Part shown: positions 17,874-25,558 of the stretch, one piece after another
Layout of the letters: each line of letters opens with the position of its first letter
Numbering within the stretch: the first letter of the stretch is position 1
DNA from: JAXJYR01 sp964593515
Lineage (GTDB): Bacteria > Bacillota_I > Bacilli_A > Erysipelotrichales > Erysipelotrichaceae
Assembly (NCBI GenBank): GCA_964593515.1
Contig: CAZQJH010000005.1
Location: 1 to 35,614 of the forward strand
Length of the DNA: 35,614 nt
Direction: 5' to 3'
Position numbers and translations under genes: made by a program
Notes under the pieces: model-generated
The model's input: the letters and a program-made list of their open reading frames with translations, nothing else
Told to the model about the DNA's origin: nothing
Database searches by the model: none

Positions 17874-18522
17874 AACGTTTTCCTCCTGCTTTCAACATAC
17901 ATTTATCTTTCATCATACAGTGATTACAACCTCTAATTTTCATCGCTTGTAATTGATTAGAAATACCTATAATTGCACTAACACTTTTACTAGGTATCAT
18001 TAAATGTTCTTCACTAACATAAATTCCTATTTGTTTAGTTGCTTGTAGATAATTAATTAAATCATTTTGAATATGAATTGGTAAATCACCATAACCACAA
18101 GAAAAACGATCACCTACATAACGATTTTTTAAAGCATATTCTTGAATTAAAGTATCATGAAAATCATCACATAAAGCTTCAATCAAAGCATTAGCACAAG
18201 CATGATAAACATAATATAAACTAATATCTTGTTTTTGTAATTGTTTTAAACGTTTATCCACTTGCATACCTAAACTAGCAGCCATTAAAATAACTTCATC
18301 ACAAGTAGCTAATAAGTTATTAATATCTTTACCTAATAAGATTTTATTTTGTAGATATTCTTCTTTCTTATCAACAACTTTATAACAAATACTATATTTC
18401 GCATCTTGTTTAACTAATTTAGTCATCGCTTCAATTTGTTTATCGATAACTTCATCTGATATCTTACTTCCTAGATATTGTAAGACATCTTTTTTACTAA
18501 TCTTTACTTCATGCCATTGCAT
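17863..18522 (-). CDS. Methionine synthase activation-domain protein
   Basis: This 219-residue protein resembles the stand-alone B12-dependent methionine synthase activation domain. The RFSCGYGDLPI segment and the MIPSKSVSAIIGIS segment correspond to the parts of the activation domain that bind SAM and face the cobalamin. The C-terminal tail has five cysteines (GCNHCMMKDKCML..RCG), which could bind a metal or iron-sulfur cluster and act in electron delivery; that last point is inference. It lies two bases after the patatin-like gene and overlaps metH by 11 bases, consistent with a split two-protein methionine synthase. Confidence 0.9.
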   Translation of the reverse strand: MQWHEVKISKKDVLQYLGSKISDEVIDKQIEAMTKLVKQDAKYSICYKVVDKKEEYLQNKILLGKDINNLLATCDEVILMAASLGMQVDKRLKQLQKQDISLYYVYHACANALIEALCDDFHDTLIQEYALKNRYVGDRFSCGYGDLPIHIQNDLINYLQATKQIGIYVSEEHLMIPSKSVSAIIGISNQLQAMKIRGCNHCMMKDKCMLKAGGKRCGS

Positions 18523-18524
18523 AA

Positions 18525-19382
18525 TTATTCATTGATAAAAGCTTTAATTTCATCAATTCGTCTCATAGTATCATCATATCCTAATTGATACCATTTAGTT
18601 AATGATTCACTATCATGGGTATAACGACTAATACCATAATCTTGACTAGGACGTAAGACTAAAGCTTTCCCTTCTTGTTGTAATTTCTCAACTAAATCCC
18701 ATTGTTTAGCATAATTTAGATGACGATCACGTAAATATTCTTTAACTTTAGGTTCTTTACGATGCATAATACTAGCAGCTACTAATTGCCAATTAGGAGC
18801 TGGTTTACGTACATAACCTTCTTCTTTACATGAAATAACAATATGTTTTTCATTACCATAATTAATACTTTGTTGGATGGAAATCATATCTAAAATACCA
18901 GCATCCATATAGCGATATCCACGCCATTTTAAAGGACGATTAATCATTGCTAAAGCACAACTAGCTTTAACTAACGTTGCTTCTTTAGCTTCATAATATT
19001 CTTTACCATAATATTCGACTTGATCTTTATCGATATTATAAACACCCATTTCTAATTCAGTATCACAATTATAGAAAGTTTCACAATCTAAAGGATACTT
19101 TTCTTCTAATAAATCACAAATGAAATCAATCCCAAATAACCCTTTTTCTTTAATTAATGGTTTAATTCCAATTGCTCCATCTTGTCCTGCTGATTGAGTA
19201 GCTGTATATTCTAAACGATCACCTTGACGTGATACATAAGGTACTAAAACTTCAGCCCCAGCACTAATTCCTACACAATAAGGAAAATGAATATCGTTAT
19301 CTAAAAAGGCCTTAAGAACACCACAACTATAAGCTACTTTAGTTCCTCCACCTTCACATATTAATCCAATTTTTTCTTTCAT
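18525..19382 (-). CDS. Patatin-like phospholipase family protein
   Basis: This 285-residue hydrolase has the patatin Ser-Asp dyad. The oxyanion loop is CEGGGTKVAYSCG (residues 9-21), the nucleophile elbow is GISAG (Ser40), and the catalytic aspartate is Asp160 in MDAG, slightly different from the common DGG/DGA. It resembles bacterial YlbK/RssA-type patatins, probably acting on lipids or lysophospholipids in the cytosol. It heads the methionine operon, only two bases before the activation protein, but has no obvious metabolic connection; sharing of the transcript may be incidental. Promoter at 19406-19434. Confidence 0.88.
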   Translation of the reverse strand: MKEKIGLICEGGGTKVAYSCGVLKAFLDNDIHFPYCVGISAGAEVLVPYVSRQGDRLEYTATQSAGQDGAIGIKPLIKEKGLFGIDFICDLLEEKYPLDCETFYNCDTELEMGVYNIDKDQVEYYGKEYYEAKEATLVKASCALAMINRPLKWRGYRYMDAGILDMISIQQSINYGNEKHIVISCKEEGYVRKPAPNWQLVAASIMHRKEPKVKEYLRDRHLNYAKQWDLVEKLQQEGKALVLRPSQDYGISRYTHDSESLTKWYQLGYDDTMRRIDEIKAFINE

Positions 19383-19405
19383 AAAAACACCTGCCTAATA
19401 TTATT

Positions 19406-19434
19406 ATTATACTTATCTCTTAAATGTTCGTAAA
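19406..19434 (-). promoter_or_regulatory. Promoter of the patatin/methionine operon
   Basis: TTTACG (19429-19434), 17 bases, TATAAT (19406-19411) on the minus strand. The leader is only about 20 bases, too short for a SAM, B12 or T-box element, so control of these methionine genes must occur in another way. Confidence 0.7.
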
Positions 19435-19447
19435 GAAAAAATTAATC

Positions 19448-20089
19448 CTAAAGCAAATAATCATAGTATTTTCGTATAGCTTTTTCCATTTGCTTAGCTA
19501 ATTGCTCTTGATAAGCATTATCAGCTAATCTTTTAGCTTCTAAAGAATTACTAATAAAGCCACATTCCACTAAAACCATTGGTTTCAAACAATTATTAAG
19601 TAAATAATAATCTCCCTCTTTAATTTTAAACTTTGACTTAGTTACTTCTTTTAAGCATTCATCAAAACAATTAGCTAACTTTTCATCATTTTTATAAAAT
19701 ACTTGCGAACCACAAACATTACTTTGGTTTAAAGCATTTTGATGAATGCTAATAACTAAATCTACTTGAGTTTCATTCATTATCTTTAAACGATTATTTA
19801 AATCACTTTGTTTATGATTAGTAACATCTTTATTAGCTAAATCATTATCTTTACTACGCGTCAATAATACTTTAGCCCCACTATTAACTAAATATTGTTT
19901 TAACTTTAAAACAATATTTAAATTAATTTGAGCTTCATTTACACCATTAAAATTAGCTCCCCCATCTCTTCCACCATGTCCTGCATCTAGGACAATGACA
20001 ATCCCACTTAAATTATGATATTGTTTTTGCATATAACCATGTACTAAAGTTAAACTTAATAAAAGGATAATCATTATAAGTTTCTTCAT
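19448..20089 (-). CDS. N-acetylmuramoyl-L-alanine amidase, CwlD-like
   Basis: This 213-residue Amidase_3 protein cleaves the bond between muramic acid and the peptide stem in peptidoglycan. An N-terminal hydrophobic segment (residues 4-19) serves as a signal or anchor. The zinc ligands are visible: His38 in DAGHGGRDGG, Glu52 in NEAQIN and His116 in SIHQNAL, with the catalytic Glu175 in VECGF. Size and lack of binding repeats match CwlD, which makes muramic lactam in spore cortex, suggesting that the organism may sporulate. Other small amidases look similar, so this is a leaning. ATG 20089 has a weak GGTGAT site. Divergent from the flavodiiron gene. Confidence 0.87.
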   Translation of the reverse strand: MKKLIMIILLLSLTLVHGYMQKQYHNLSGIVIVLDAGHGGRDGGANFNGVNEAQINLNIVLKLKQYLVNSGAKVLLTRSKDNDLANKDVTNHKQSDLNNRLKIMNETQVDLVISIHQNALNQSNVCGSQVFYKNDEKLANCFDECLKEVTKSKFKIKEGDYYLLNNCLKPMVLVECGFISNSLEAKRLADNAYQEQLAKQMEKAIRKYYDYLL

Positions 20090-20154
20090 AATATCACCAT
20101 TAAAGTATATGCAAAAAGTTGGGCATCTTGCTTTCTTATTTAAAATTAAACCTA

Positions 20155-20160
20155 TATAAT
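20155..20160 (+). promoter_or_regulatory. -10 box for the flavodiiron gene
   Basis: TATAAT precedes AGGAGG (20176-20181) and ATG 20191. No good -35 is seen at 16-18 bases (TTCTTA is the nearest), so it may need an activator or be a weak promoter. Confidence 0.5.
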
Positions 20161-20190
20161 TTAGTTAATGAGTTTAGGAGGTTTTATGTT

Positions 20191-21375
20191 ATGTTTCAAG
20201 CTATTAAAATCAAAGAAAATATTTATTGGGTTGGTGCACAAGATTTCAATTGTCGTCATTTCCATGGATCACTATTTCCCATTGAAGAAGGATGTAGTTA
20301 TAATGCTTATCTAGTTATTGATGAACAAATCACTTTAATTGATACAGTTGAAGATGAATTTTTTGATGAAATGTTACAACGTATTCAATCAGTAATTAAT
20401 GATCGTCCCATCGATAATTTAATTGTTCAACATAGTGAACCAGACCATTCAGGAGGATTTCTTAAATTTATGCAGAAATATCCTAAGGCAAAATTATATG
20501 CTTCTAATAGTGGAGTTAATTTAATGCTTAAACAATATTTTCAAGAATATACATTTACTAAAGTTAAAACTAATGATGTAATTAATACTGGTAAATATGA
20601 TTTTGTCTTTGTGGAAATGGCCATGATTCACTGGCCTGATAACTTATTGACTTATTTACCACAAGAAAAATTTGTTTTCGCTAATGATGCTTTTGGACAA
20701 CATGTGGTTTCTTATCAACTATTAGATTCAAATCATGATTTAAGTTATTTATTAAATCAAGCTAAAGATTATTATGCTAATATCGTAATGCCTTATGGTT
20801 TACAAGTTAGTAATAAATTAAAACAAATCTTAGCTATGAATCTACCAATTGAATATATTGCTCCTGCCCATGGAATTATTTGGCATCAATACATTAGTGA
20901 AATATTAAGTGCTTATCAAGATTTTGCTAGTAATAAAGCTAAAAATAAAGCTGTTATTGTTTATGAAAGTGTATGGCAACATACTAAAGAAATGGCTTTA
21001 GCTTTAGCTCAAGGTTTAGCTTTAGGTGATATGGAAGTTAAAGTATATGAAGTAAGTAAAACTTCTCCGGCTATTATTATGAAAGAAATCTTAGATGCGA
21101 AAGTAGTAATGGTTGGAAGTGGTAACTACAATAATCATATGGCTCCAAATATTGCAGCTTTATTAGAAAAACTAGCATCATGTCGTTTAAATAAAGATGC
21201 TATTGCTTTTGGGGCTTATGGTTGGGCTAATGTAGTAACTAAAACTATTAATGAACGCTTACTTAAAGCTAATTTCAATTTAATCAGTGAAGATGTTTTA
21301 TCAATCAATTATAAACCAACTAATAGTGATTTAGATAATTTATGTCAATTTGCTTATGAATATGCAACTAAATAA
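20191..21375 (+). CDS. Flavodiiron protein (FprA / A-type flavoprotein)
   Basis: This 394-residue protein reduces O2 (or NO) to water in anaerobes. The N-terminal metallo-beta-lactamase-like domain holds the diiron ligands: HSEPDH (His81, Glu83, Asp85, His86), then HWPDNL, ANDAFGQH and APAHG for the remaining histidines and aspartate. The flavodoxin domain begins near residue 255 (AVIVYESVWQHTKEMA) and binds FMN. No rubredoxin domain is fused. The open frame extends 24 codons upstream, but ATG 20191 has AGGAGG nine bases before it and starts at the family's usual N terminus. A terminator hairpin begins inside its last codons. Confidence 0.95.
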   Translation: MFQAIKIKENIYWVGAQDFNCRHFHGSLFPIEEGCSYNAYLVIDEQITLIDTVEDEFFDEMLQRIQSVINDRPIDNLIVQHSEPDHSGGFLKFMQKYPKAKLYASNSGVNLMLKQYFQEYTFTKVKTNDVINTGKYDFVFVEMAMIHWPDNLLTYLPQEKFVFANDAFGQHVVSYQLLDSNHDLSYLLNQAKDYYANIVMPYGLQVSNKLKQILAMNLPIEYIAPAHGIIWHQYISEILSAYQDFASNKAKNKAVIVYESVWQHTKEMALALAQGLALGDMEVKVYEVSKTSPAIIMKEILDAKVVMVGSGNYNNHMAPNIAALLEKLASCRLNKDAIAFGAYGWANVVTKTINERLLKANFNLISEDVLSINYKPTNSDLDNLCQFAYEYATK

Positions 21376-21392
21376 TGTTGCATATTCTTTTT
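21358..21392 (+). terminator. Terminator overlapping the end of the flavodiiron gene
   Basis: GAATATGCAAC (21358-21368) pairs perfectly with GTTGCATATTC (21377-21387), followed by TTTTT. The stop codon TAA (21373-21375) is in the loop, so the left arm is coding sequence. Confidence 0.88.
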
Positions 21393-21435
21393 ATTATTAA
21401 GATATAGTAAAATAGAAGTATAAGGAGGTATATAT

Positions 21436-23028
21436 GTGGTTAGTATTTTATTATTAATTGGAATTGTATTATTAATGTGTGTAATCTTACATCGCTATAG
21501 TCAAAAACTTCCTATTCCCTCACTAATTATCTTTTTAGCTTTAGGAATGTTATTTGGTGAAAATGGACTTTTTAAAATAAGTTTTAATAACTATAATATT
21601 TCTGAAACAATATGTAGTATTGCTTTAATCTTTATTATCTTTTATGGAGGTTTTGGGATAAATCTTAAACAAGCTAAAAAGATTATTTTACCAGCTAGTA
21701 TCTTTGCTAGTTTAGGAGTTGTTTGCACATCTTTTATCTTAGCTTTATTTATAACTTTCTTTTTAAAAATTGACTTTTTATATGCTTTATTATTAGCTTG
21801 TGTCATTGCTTCAACAGATGCTGCTAGTGTTTTTAGTGTTTTGAAAAGTCAAAAACTATCTTTAAAAAATAATTGTGACTCATTACTAGAAATGGAATCT
21901 GGATCAAATGATCCTATTTCTTATTTATTAACAGTTGTTATTTGTGCCGTGTTAAGTGGTAATCAAGTATCAATTATCTCATTATTATTAAGTCAAATCT
22001 TAATTGGAATTATTTGTGGAATTATTTTAGGAATTATTGCGAAGTATTTAATCAACAACCTTAATTCTTCCCTAGAACAAGGAGAAACTATTATCTTAGT
22101 AGCAATTGTTTTATTATCTTATGCAATACCTACATTATTAAAGGGAAATGGTTATCTAAGTGCTTATCTATGTGGAATAGTTGTTGGAAATAATCGTTTA
22201 AAAGATAAAAAAGCTAAAGTTCATTTCTTTGATACTTTAACTGGAATATCTCAAATGATTATTTTCTTCTTATTAGGTTTATTAGTTACTCCTTCTCATC
22301 TACCTAATGTCTTTATGATTGCTTTAGGTATTATGTTATTTTTAACCTTTATTGCTCGTCCTTTAACCGTATTAATCTTATCACTACCTTTCAAATTTAG
22401 TCTTAACCAAAATAAAGTTATTGCGTGGGCAGGTTTTCGTGGAGTAGCATCAATTGTTTTTGCTATATATGTGATGAATCAAAATTTAATCCTACCTTAT
22501 GATATCTTTAATATTATCTTTGTTATTGTATTATTATCGATTACGATTCAAGGTAGTAGTTTAGCTTTTATTGCGAAAAAAAGTAAGATGATTGATACTA
22601 ATCGCAAGATTGAATGTACTTTTAATGATTATCAAGCTGATAGCAATGTACGCTTTGTGAAAAGTATCATCCATAATCAACATGCATGGGTCAATAAAAA
22701 AATCAAAGATATTGAATTAGCTAATGATTTATTAATTGCTTTTATTATTAAACAACAACATGCTTTAGTTATCCCTAATGGTGATACTATTATTGAAGCT
22801 AATGATTTATTAGTTATAGCTGCTAATGAATTTGAAACCTATGAAGAATTTAGTCTTAGTGAAAACTATATTAGTAAAAATCATAAATGGGTTAATCAAA
22901 CCTTATTTAATATCCAATTACCTGCTAATACTTTAGTTATCGCTATTCATCGAGGTGATGATACCATTATTCCTAAAGGTGATACTTTAGTCTTAGCTGA
23001 TGATACATTAATTATTGCCAAGTATTAA
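21436..23028 (+). CDS. Cation/proton antiporter (CPA family) with two TrkA-C-like domains
   Basis: This 530-residue membrane protein has about twelve hydrophobic segments in residues 1-385 and resembles NhaP2/CvrA-type K+(Na+)/H+ antiporters. The ion-site segment ASTDAASVFSVL and the later SGSNDP match the family. The cytosolic tail contains two related units (residues ~416-465 and 483-530), each starting H-x-WVN and ending GDT..(A)DD/ND-LLxIA, like RCK_C/TrkA_C regulatory domains. Ion preference cannot be read. The start is GTG 21436 with AAGGAGG seven bases upstream; an ATG overlapping it at 21434 is out of frame and gives only MWLVFYY. It probably has its own promoter (TATAGT or TAAAAT near 21403-21413). 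Confidence 0.88.
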   Translation: MVSILLLIGIVLLMCVILHRYSQKLPIPSLIIFLALGMLFGENGLFKISFNNYNISETICSIALIFIIFYGGFGINLKQAKKIILPASIFASLGVVCTSFILALFITFFLKIDFLYALLLACVIASTDAASVFSVLKSQKLSLKNNCDSLLEMESGSNDPISYLLTVVICAVLSGNQVSIISLLLSQILIGIICGIILGIIAKYLINNLNSSLEQGETIILVAIVLLSYAIPTLLKGNGYLSAYLCGIVVGNNRLKDKKAKVHFFDTLTGISQMIIFFLLGLLVTPSHLPNVFMIALGIMLFLTFIARPLTVLILSLPFKFSLNQNKVIAWAGFRGVASIVFAIYVMNQNLILPYDIFNIIFVIVLLSITIQGSSLAFIAKKSKMIDTNRKIECTFNDYQADSNVRFVKSIIHNQHAWVNKKIKDIELANDLLIAFIIKQQHALVIPNGDTIIEANDLLVIAANEFETYEEFSLSENYISKNHKWVNQTLFNIQLPANTLVIAIHRGDDTIIPKGDTLVLADDTLIIAKY

Positions 23029-23067
23029 ATAAAAAGAACGAATTTTTAAAATTCGTTCTTTTTATTT
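23027..23067. terminator. Bidirectional terminator between antiporter and icd
   Basis: A near-perfect 20-base-pair inverted repeat centred at 23047 (AAAAAGAACGAAT .. ATTCGTTCTTTTT) with A runs on one side and T runs on the other. It starts in the antiporter stop codon and ends two bases before the icd stop, serving both convergent genes. Confidence 0.9.
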
Positions 23068-23069
23068 AA

Positions 23070-24071
23070 TTAAACTAATTTACTAATAATTGCTTCACAA
23101 TAAGCACTAGTTGTTGCATTTCCATTTAAGTCAGGAGTTAATGTAGTAGCTTCCATTAATACTTCATTAACTGCTTTGCGAATATTAGCAGCTACTTCAT
23201 TTTGACCTAAGTGTTCTAACATCATACATGCACTCCATAATAAAGCTGTTGGATTCGCAATATTTTTACCAGCAATATCTGGAGCACTACCATGAACAGC
23301 TTCAAACATCGCATAGTCTTTACCTAAGTTAGAACTTGGCAATAAACCTAATCCACCAATTAATCCACTAGTTAAATCGGATACGATATCACCATATAAG
23401 TTAGGCATTACCATTACATCAAATTGTTGGGGTTTCATTACTAATTGCATACAAACCGCATCAACAATTTTATCTTCACTAACAATACTTGGATATTCTT
23501 TCGCAATTTCATTAAAGATTTCTAAGAACATTCCATCACTTTTTTTCATAATATTAGCTTTATGCACACAAGTTACTTTCTTACGATTGTTTTTAAGGGC
23601 ATATTCAAAAGCATCACGAATAATTCTTGTACTAGCATTACGAGTAATAATTTTAATAGCATGAACTTCATCAGCACTAATTTCTTCTTCAATTCCAACA
23701 TATAAATCTTCCGTATTTTCTCTAAATGTTACAATATCTACATCATTAAAAGGCGTTTTTACAGCTGTATTTGATTTAGCTGGACGAATATTAGCATATA
23801 GATCATACTTATTACGTAAAGTTACATTTAATGATTTAAATCCTTTACCAATTGGGGTTGTAATTGGTGCTTTTAATAAGATTTTATTACGTTCAAATGA
23901 TGCATAAGCTTCATCAGGAATTAATTTTCCATTACGTTGATATTCAGCTTCCCCTACTTCATATAATTCATAATTTAAATCAGCTTTAGCTGCTTTTAGA
24001 ATTTTTAATACTGCATCACAAATTTCTGGTCCAATTCCATCACCTTTAAATACCGTTATCGTATTTGTCAT
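23070..24071 (-). CDS. icd: Isocitrate dehydrogenase, NAD-type
   Basis: This 333-residue enzyme belongs to the isocitrate/isopropylmalate dehydrogenase family. The substrate-binding FRENTEDLYVGIEEE is the isocitrate version, and the metal-site aspartates lie in NLYGDIVSDL. GDGIGPE and HGSAPDIAGK are intact. The length and ENTED motif favour an NAD-dependent homotetrameric or mono-subunit enzyme over the ~415-residue NADP form. Its ATG (24071, GGAGG upstream) overlaps the end of the citrate synthase gene by 26 bases. With citrate synthase and the divergent aconitase it supplies 2-oxoglutarate, probably for glutamate synthesis. Confidence 0.9.
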   Translation of the reverse strand: MTNTITVFKGDGIGPEICDAVLKILKAAKADLNYELYEVGEAEYQRNGKLIPDEAYASFERNKILLKAPITTPIGKGFKSLNVTLRNKYDLYANIRPAKSNTAVKTPFNDVDIVTFRENTEDLYVGIEEEISADEVHAIKIITRNASTRIIRDAFEYALKNNRKKVTCVHKANIMKKSDGMFLEIFNEIAKEYPSIVSEDKIVDAVCMQLVMKPQQFDVMVMPNLYGDIVSDLTSGLIGGLGLLPSSNLGKDYAMFEAVHGSAPDIAGKNIANPTALLWSACMMLEHLGQNEVAANIRKAVNEVLMEATTLTPDLNGNATTSAYCEAIISKLV

Positions 24072-25404
24072 TTTTTCGATCCTCCATTTTCACATATTCA
24101 CGTTGTTCCCCAACATACTTAGTAGCTGGTCGCATAATTCTTCCATCATATAATTTATTTTCAATATTATGAGCTAACCATCCAATACTTCGTCCCATTA
24201 CAAATAATGGTGTATACATATCTTCAGGAATCCCTAACATTTCATAAACAAAACCACTATAGAAGTCAACATTACTAGAAACATTAATTCCCTTTACTTC
24301 ATGGATAACTTCTTTCGCACAAGCTTCAAAACGTTGATAGAAGGCATATTCACGCTCTTTACCTTTTTCTTTAGCTAATTTTTCAATATATTCTTGTAAT
24401 ACTTCACTTCGTGGATCAGATAAAGTATAAATAGCATGACCCATCCCATAAATTAATCCTGAATAATCATAGAAATCTTTATTTAAGATTTTATATTGAA
24501 TAGCTTTAATTTCCGCAATATTTTCACTATAACCAATTGTTTTAATAACTTCTTTCATCATTGCACTAACTTTTAAATTAGCTCCTCCATGACGTGGTCC
24601 TTTTAAACTACCAATAGAACCAACCATTGAAGAATAAATATCAGTACCAGTTGAAGAAATTACGACATTAGTAAAAGTTGAGTTATTTCCTCCCCCATGA
24701 TCAGCATGAACAATTAAAATCATATCTAATAAACGTGCTTCTAAAGGAGTATAATAAGTATTTTTTCTTAACATATATAAAATATTTTCAGCAATTGATA
24801 AATCACTACGAACTGGATGAATTACTAATGAATCATGATTATAACGATAAACTTTACTTTGATAAGCATAACAAATAATACTTGGTAATTTCGCAATAAT
24901 CTTTAATCCATTAACTAAAGTACTTTCAGCACTAATATCTTCAGCATCATCATCATAATCATATAAAGATAATACAGCTTGCATAACACGATTCATTATA
25001 TTCTTTCCGGGCATACGAATAAATTTAGTTTCCACAAAATCATCCGGTAAAGCATATTCTTGTTGCATGATTTGACAAAAGTTACGTAATTCAACTTCAT
25101 CAGGTAAATAACCAAATAGTAATAAGAAACAAGCTTCTTCAAAACCATTTACATATTCATTACTTCCTTTCACAATATCACGTAATTCAATTCCTCGATA
25201 GTATAAACGACCAACATCATCATCCTTTTTACCATCAACCATTTTATATCCAACAACATCAGAGATTCTCGTTAATCCAACCCGAACTCCCGTTCCATCT
25301 TCATTTCTTAAACCTTTTTTCACATTATATTGTTTAAACAATTCATTATCGATTTGCGAGAAAGTGGTACTTTTCTCAAAATAAGTCTTTAATTTTGACT
25401 CCAT
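24046..25404 (-). CDS. Citrate synthase
   Basis: This 452-residue enzyme condenses oxaloacetate and acetyl-CoA. Active-site segments are present: HADHGGGNNSTF, GSLKGPRHGGAN, GHAIYTLSDPR and the C-terminal R-x-IGWLAH. It is longer than the ~370-residue Bacillus CitZ because of an N-terminal extension, as in clostridial citrate synthases. 2-Methylcitrate synthase activity is not excluded, but the pairing with isocitrate dehydrogenase and aconitase supports citrate. AAAGGAGG precedes ATG 25404. First gene of a two-gene operon, divergent from aconitase. Confidence 0.92.
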   Translation of the reverse strand: MESKLKTYFEKSTTFSQIDNELFKQYNVKKGLRNEDGTGVRVGLTRISDVVGYKMVDGKKDDDVGRLYYRGIELRDIVKGSNEYVNGFEEACFLLLFGYLPDEVELRNFCQIMQQEYALPDDFVETKFIRMPGKNIMNRVMQAVLSLYDYDDDAEDISAESTLVNGLKIIAKLPSIICYAYQSKVYRYNHDSLVIHPVRSDLSIAENILYMLRKNTYYTPLEARLLDMILIVHADHGGGNNSTFTNVVISSTGTDIYSSMVGSIGSLKGPRHGGANLKVSAMMKEVIKTIGYSENIAEIKAIQYKILNKDFYDYSGLIYGMGHAIYTLSDPRSEVLQEYIEKLAKEKGKEREYAFYQRFEACAKEVIHEVKGINVSSNVDFYSGFVYEMLGIPEDMYTPLFVMGRSIGWLAHNIENKLYDGRIMRPATKYVGEQREYVKMEDRKNDKYDNGI

Positions 25405-25440
25405 CTTACTTCCTCCTTTCGTTTTGAAATATTCTTTCTT

Positions 25441-25468
25441 ATTATATCATACTTTTTCATTTTTTAAA
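25441..25468 (-). promoter_or_regulatory. Promoter of citrate synthase-icd
   Basis: TTTAAA (25463-25468), 16 bases, TATAAT (25441-25446) on the minus strand, with TGA giving an extended -10. It lies in the 154-base gap shared with aconitase. Confidence 0.6.
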
Positions 25469-25522
25469 TCATTTTTTTCAATAGCAAGCTTTTACTACTG
25501 TTCAATTATTTCACAAATATGC

Positions 25523-25528
25523 TATAAT
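25523..25528 (+). promoter_or_regulatory. -10 box for aconitase
   Basis: TATAAT, with only a weak -35 (TTCAAT at 16 bases). The start would be near 25535, giving a short leader before AAAGGA. Confidence 0.6.
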
Positions 25529-25558
25529 AGTTAGGTATATAAAGAAAGGATGAAATAT

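Noticed and set aside
19383..19447. SAM riboswitch, B12 riboswitch or T-box ahead of the methionine genes
   Set aside because: The gap is 65 bases and the promoter leaves about 20 bases of leader; no conserved riboswitch core is present.
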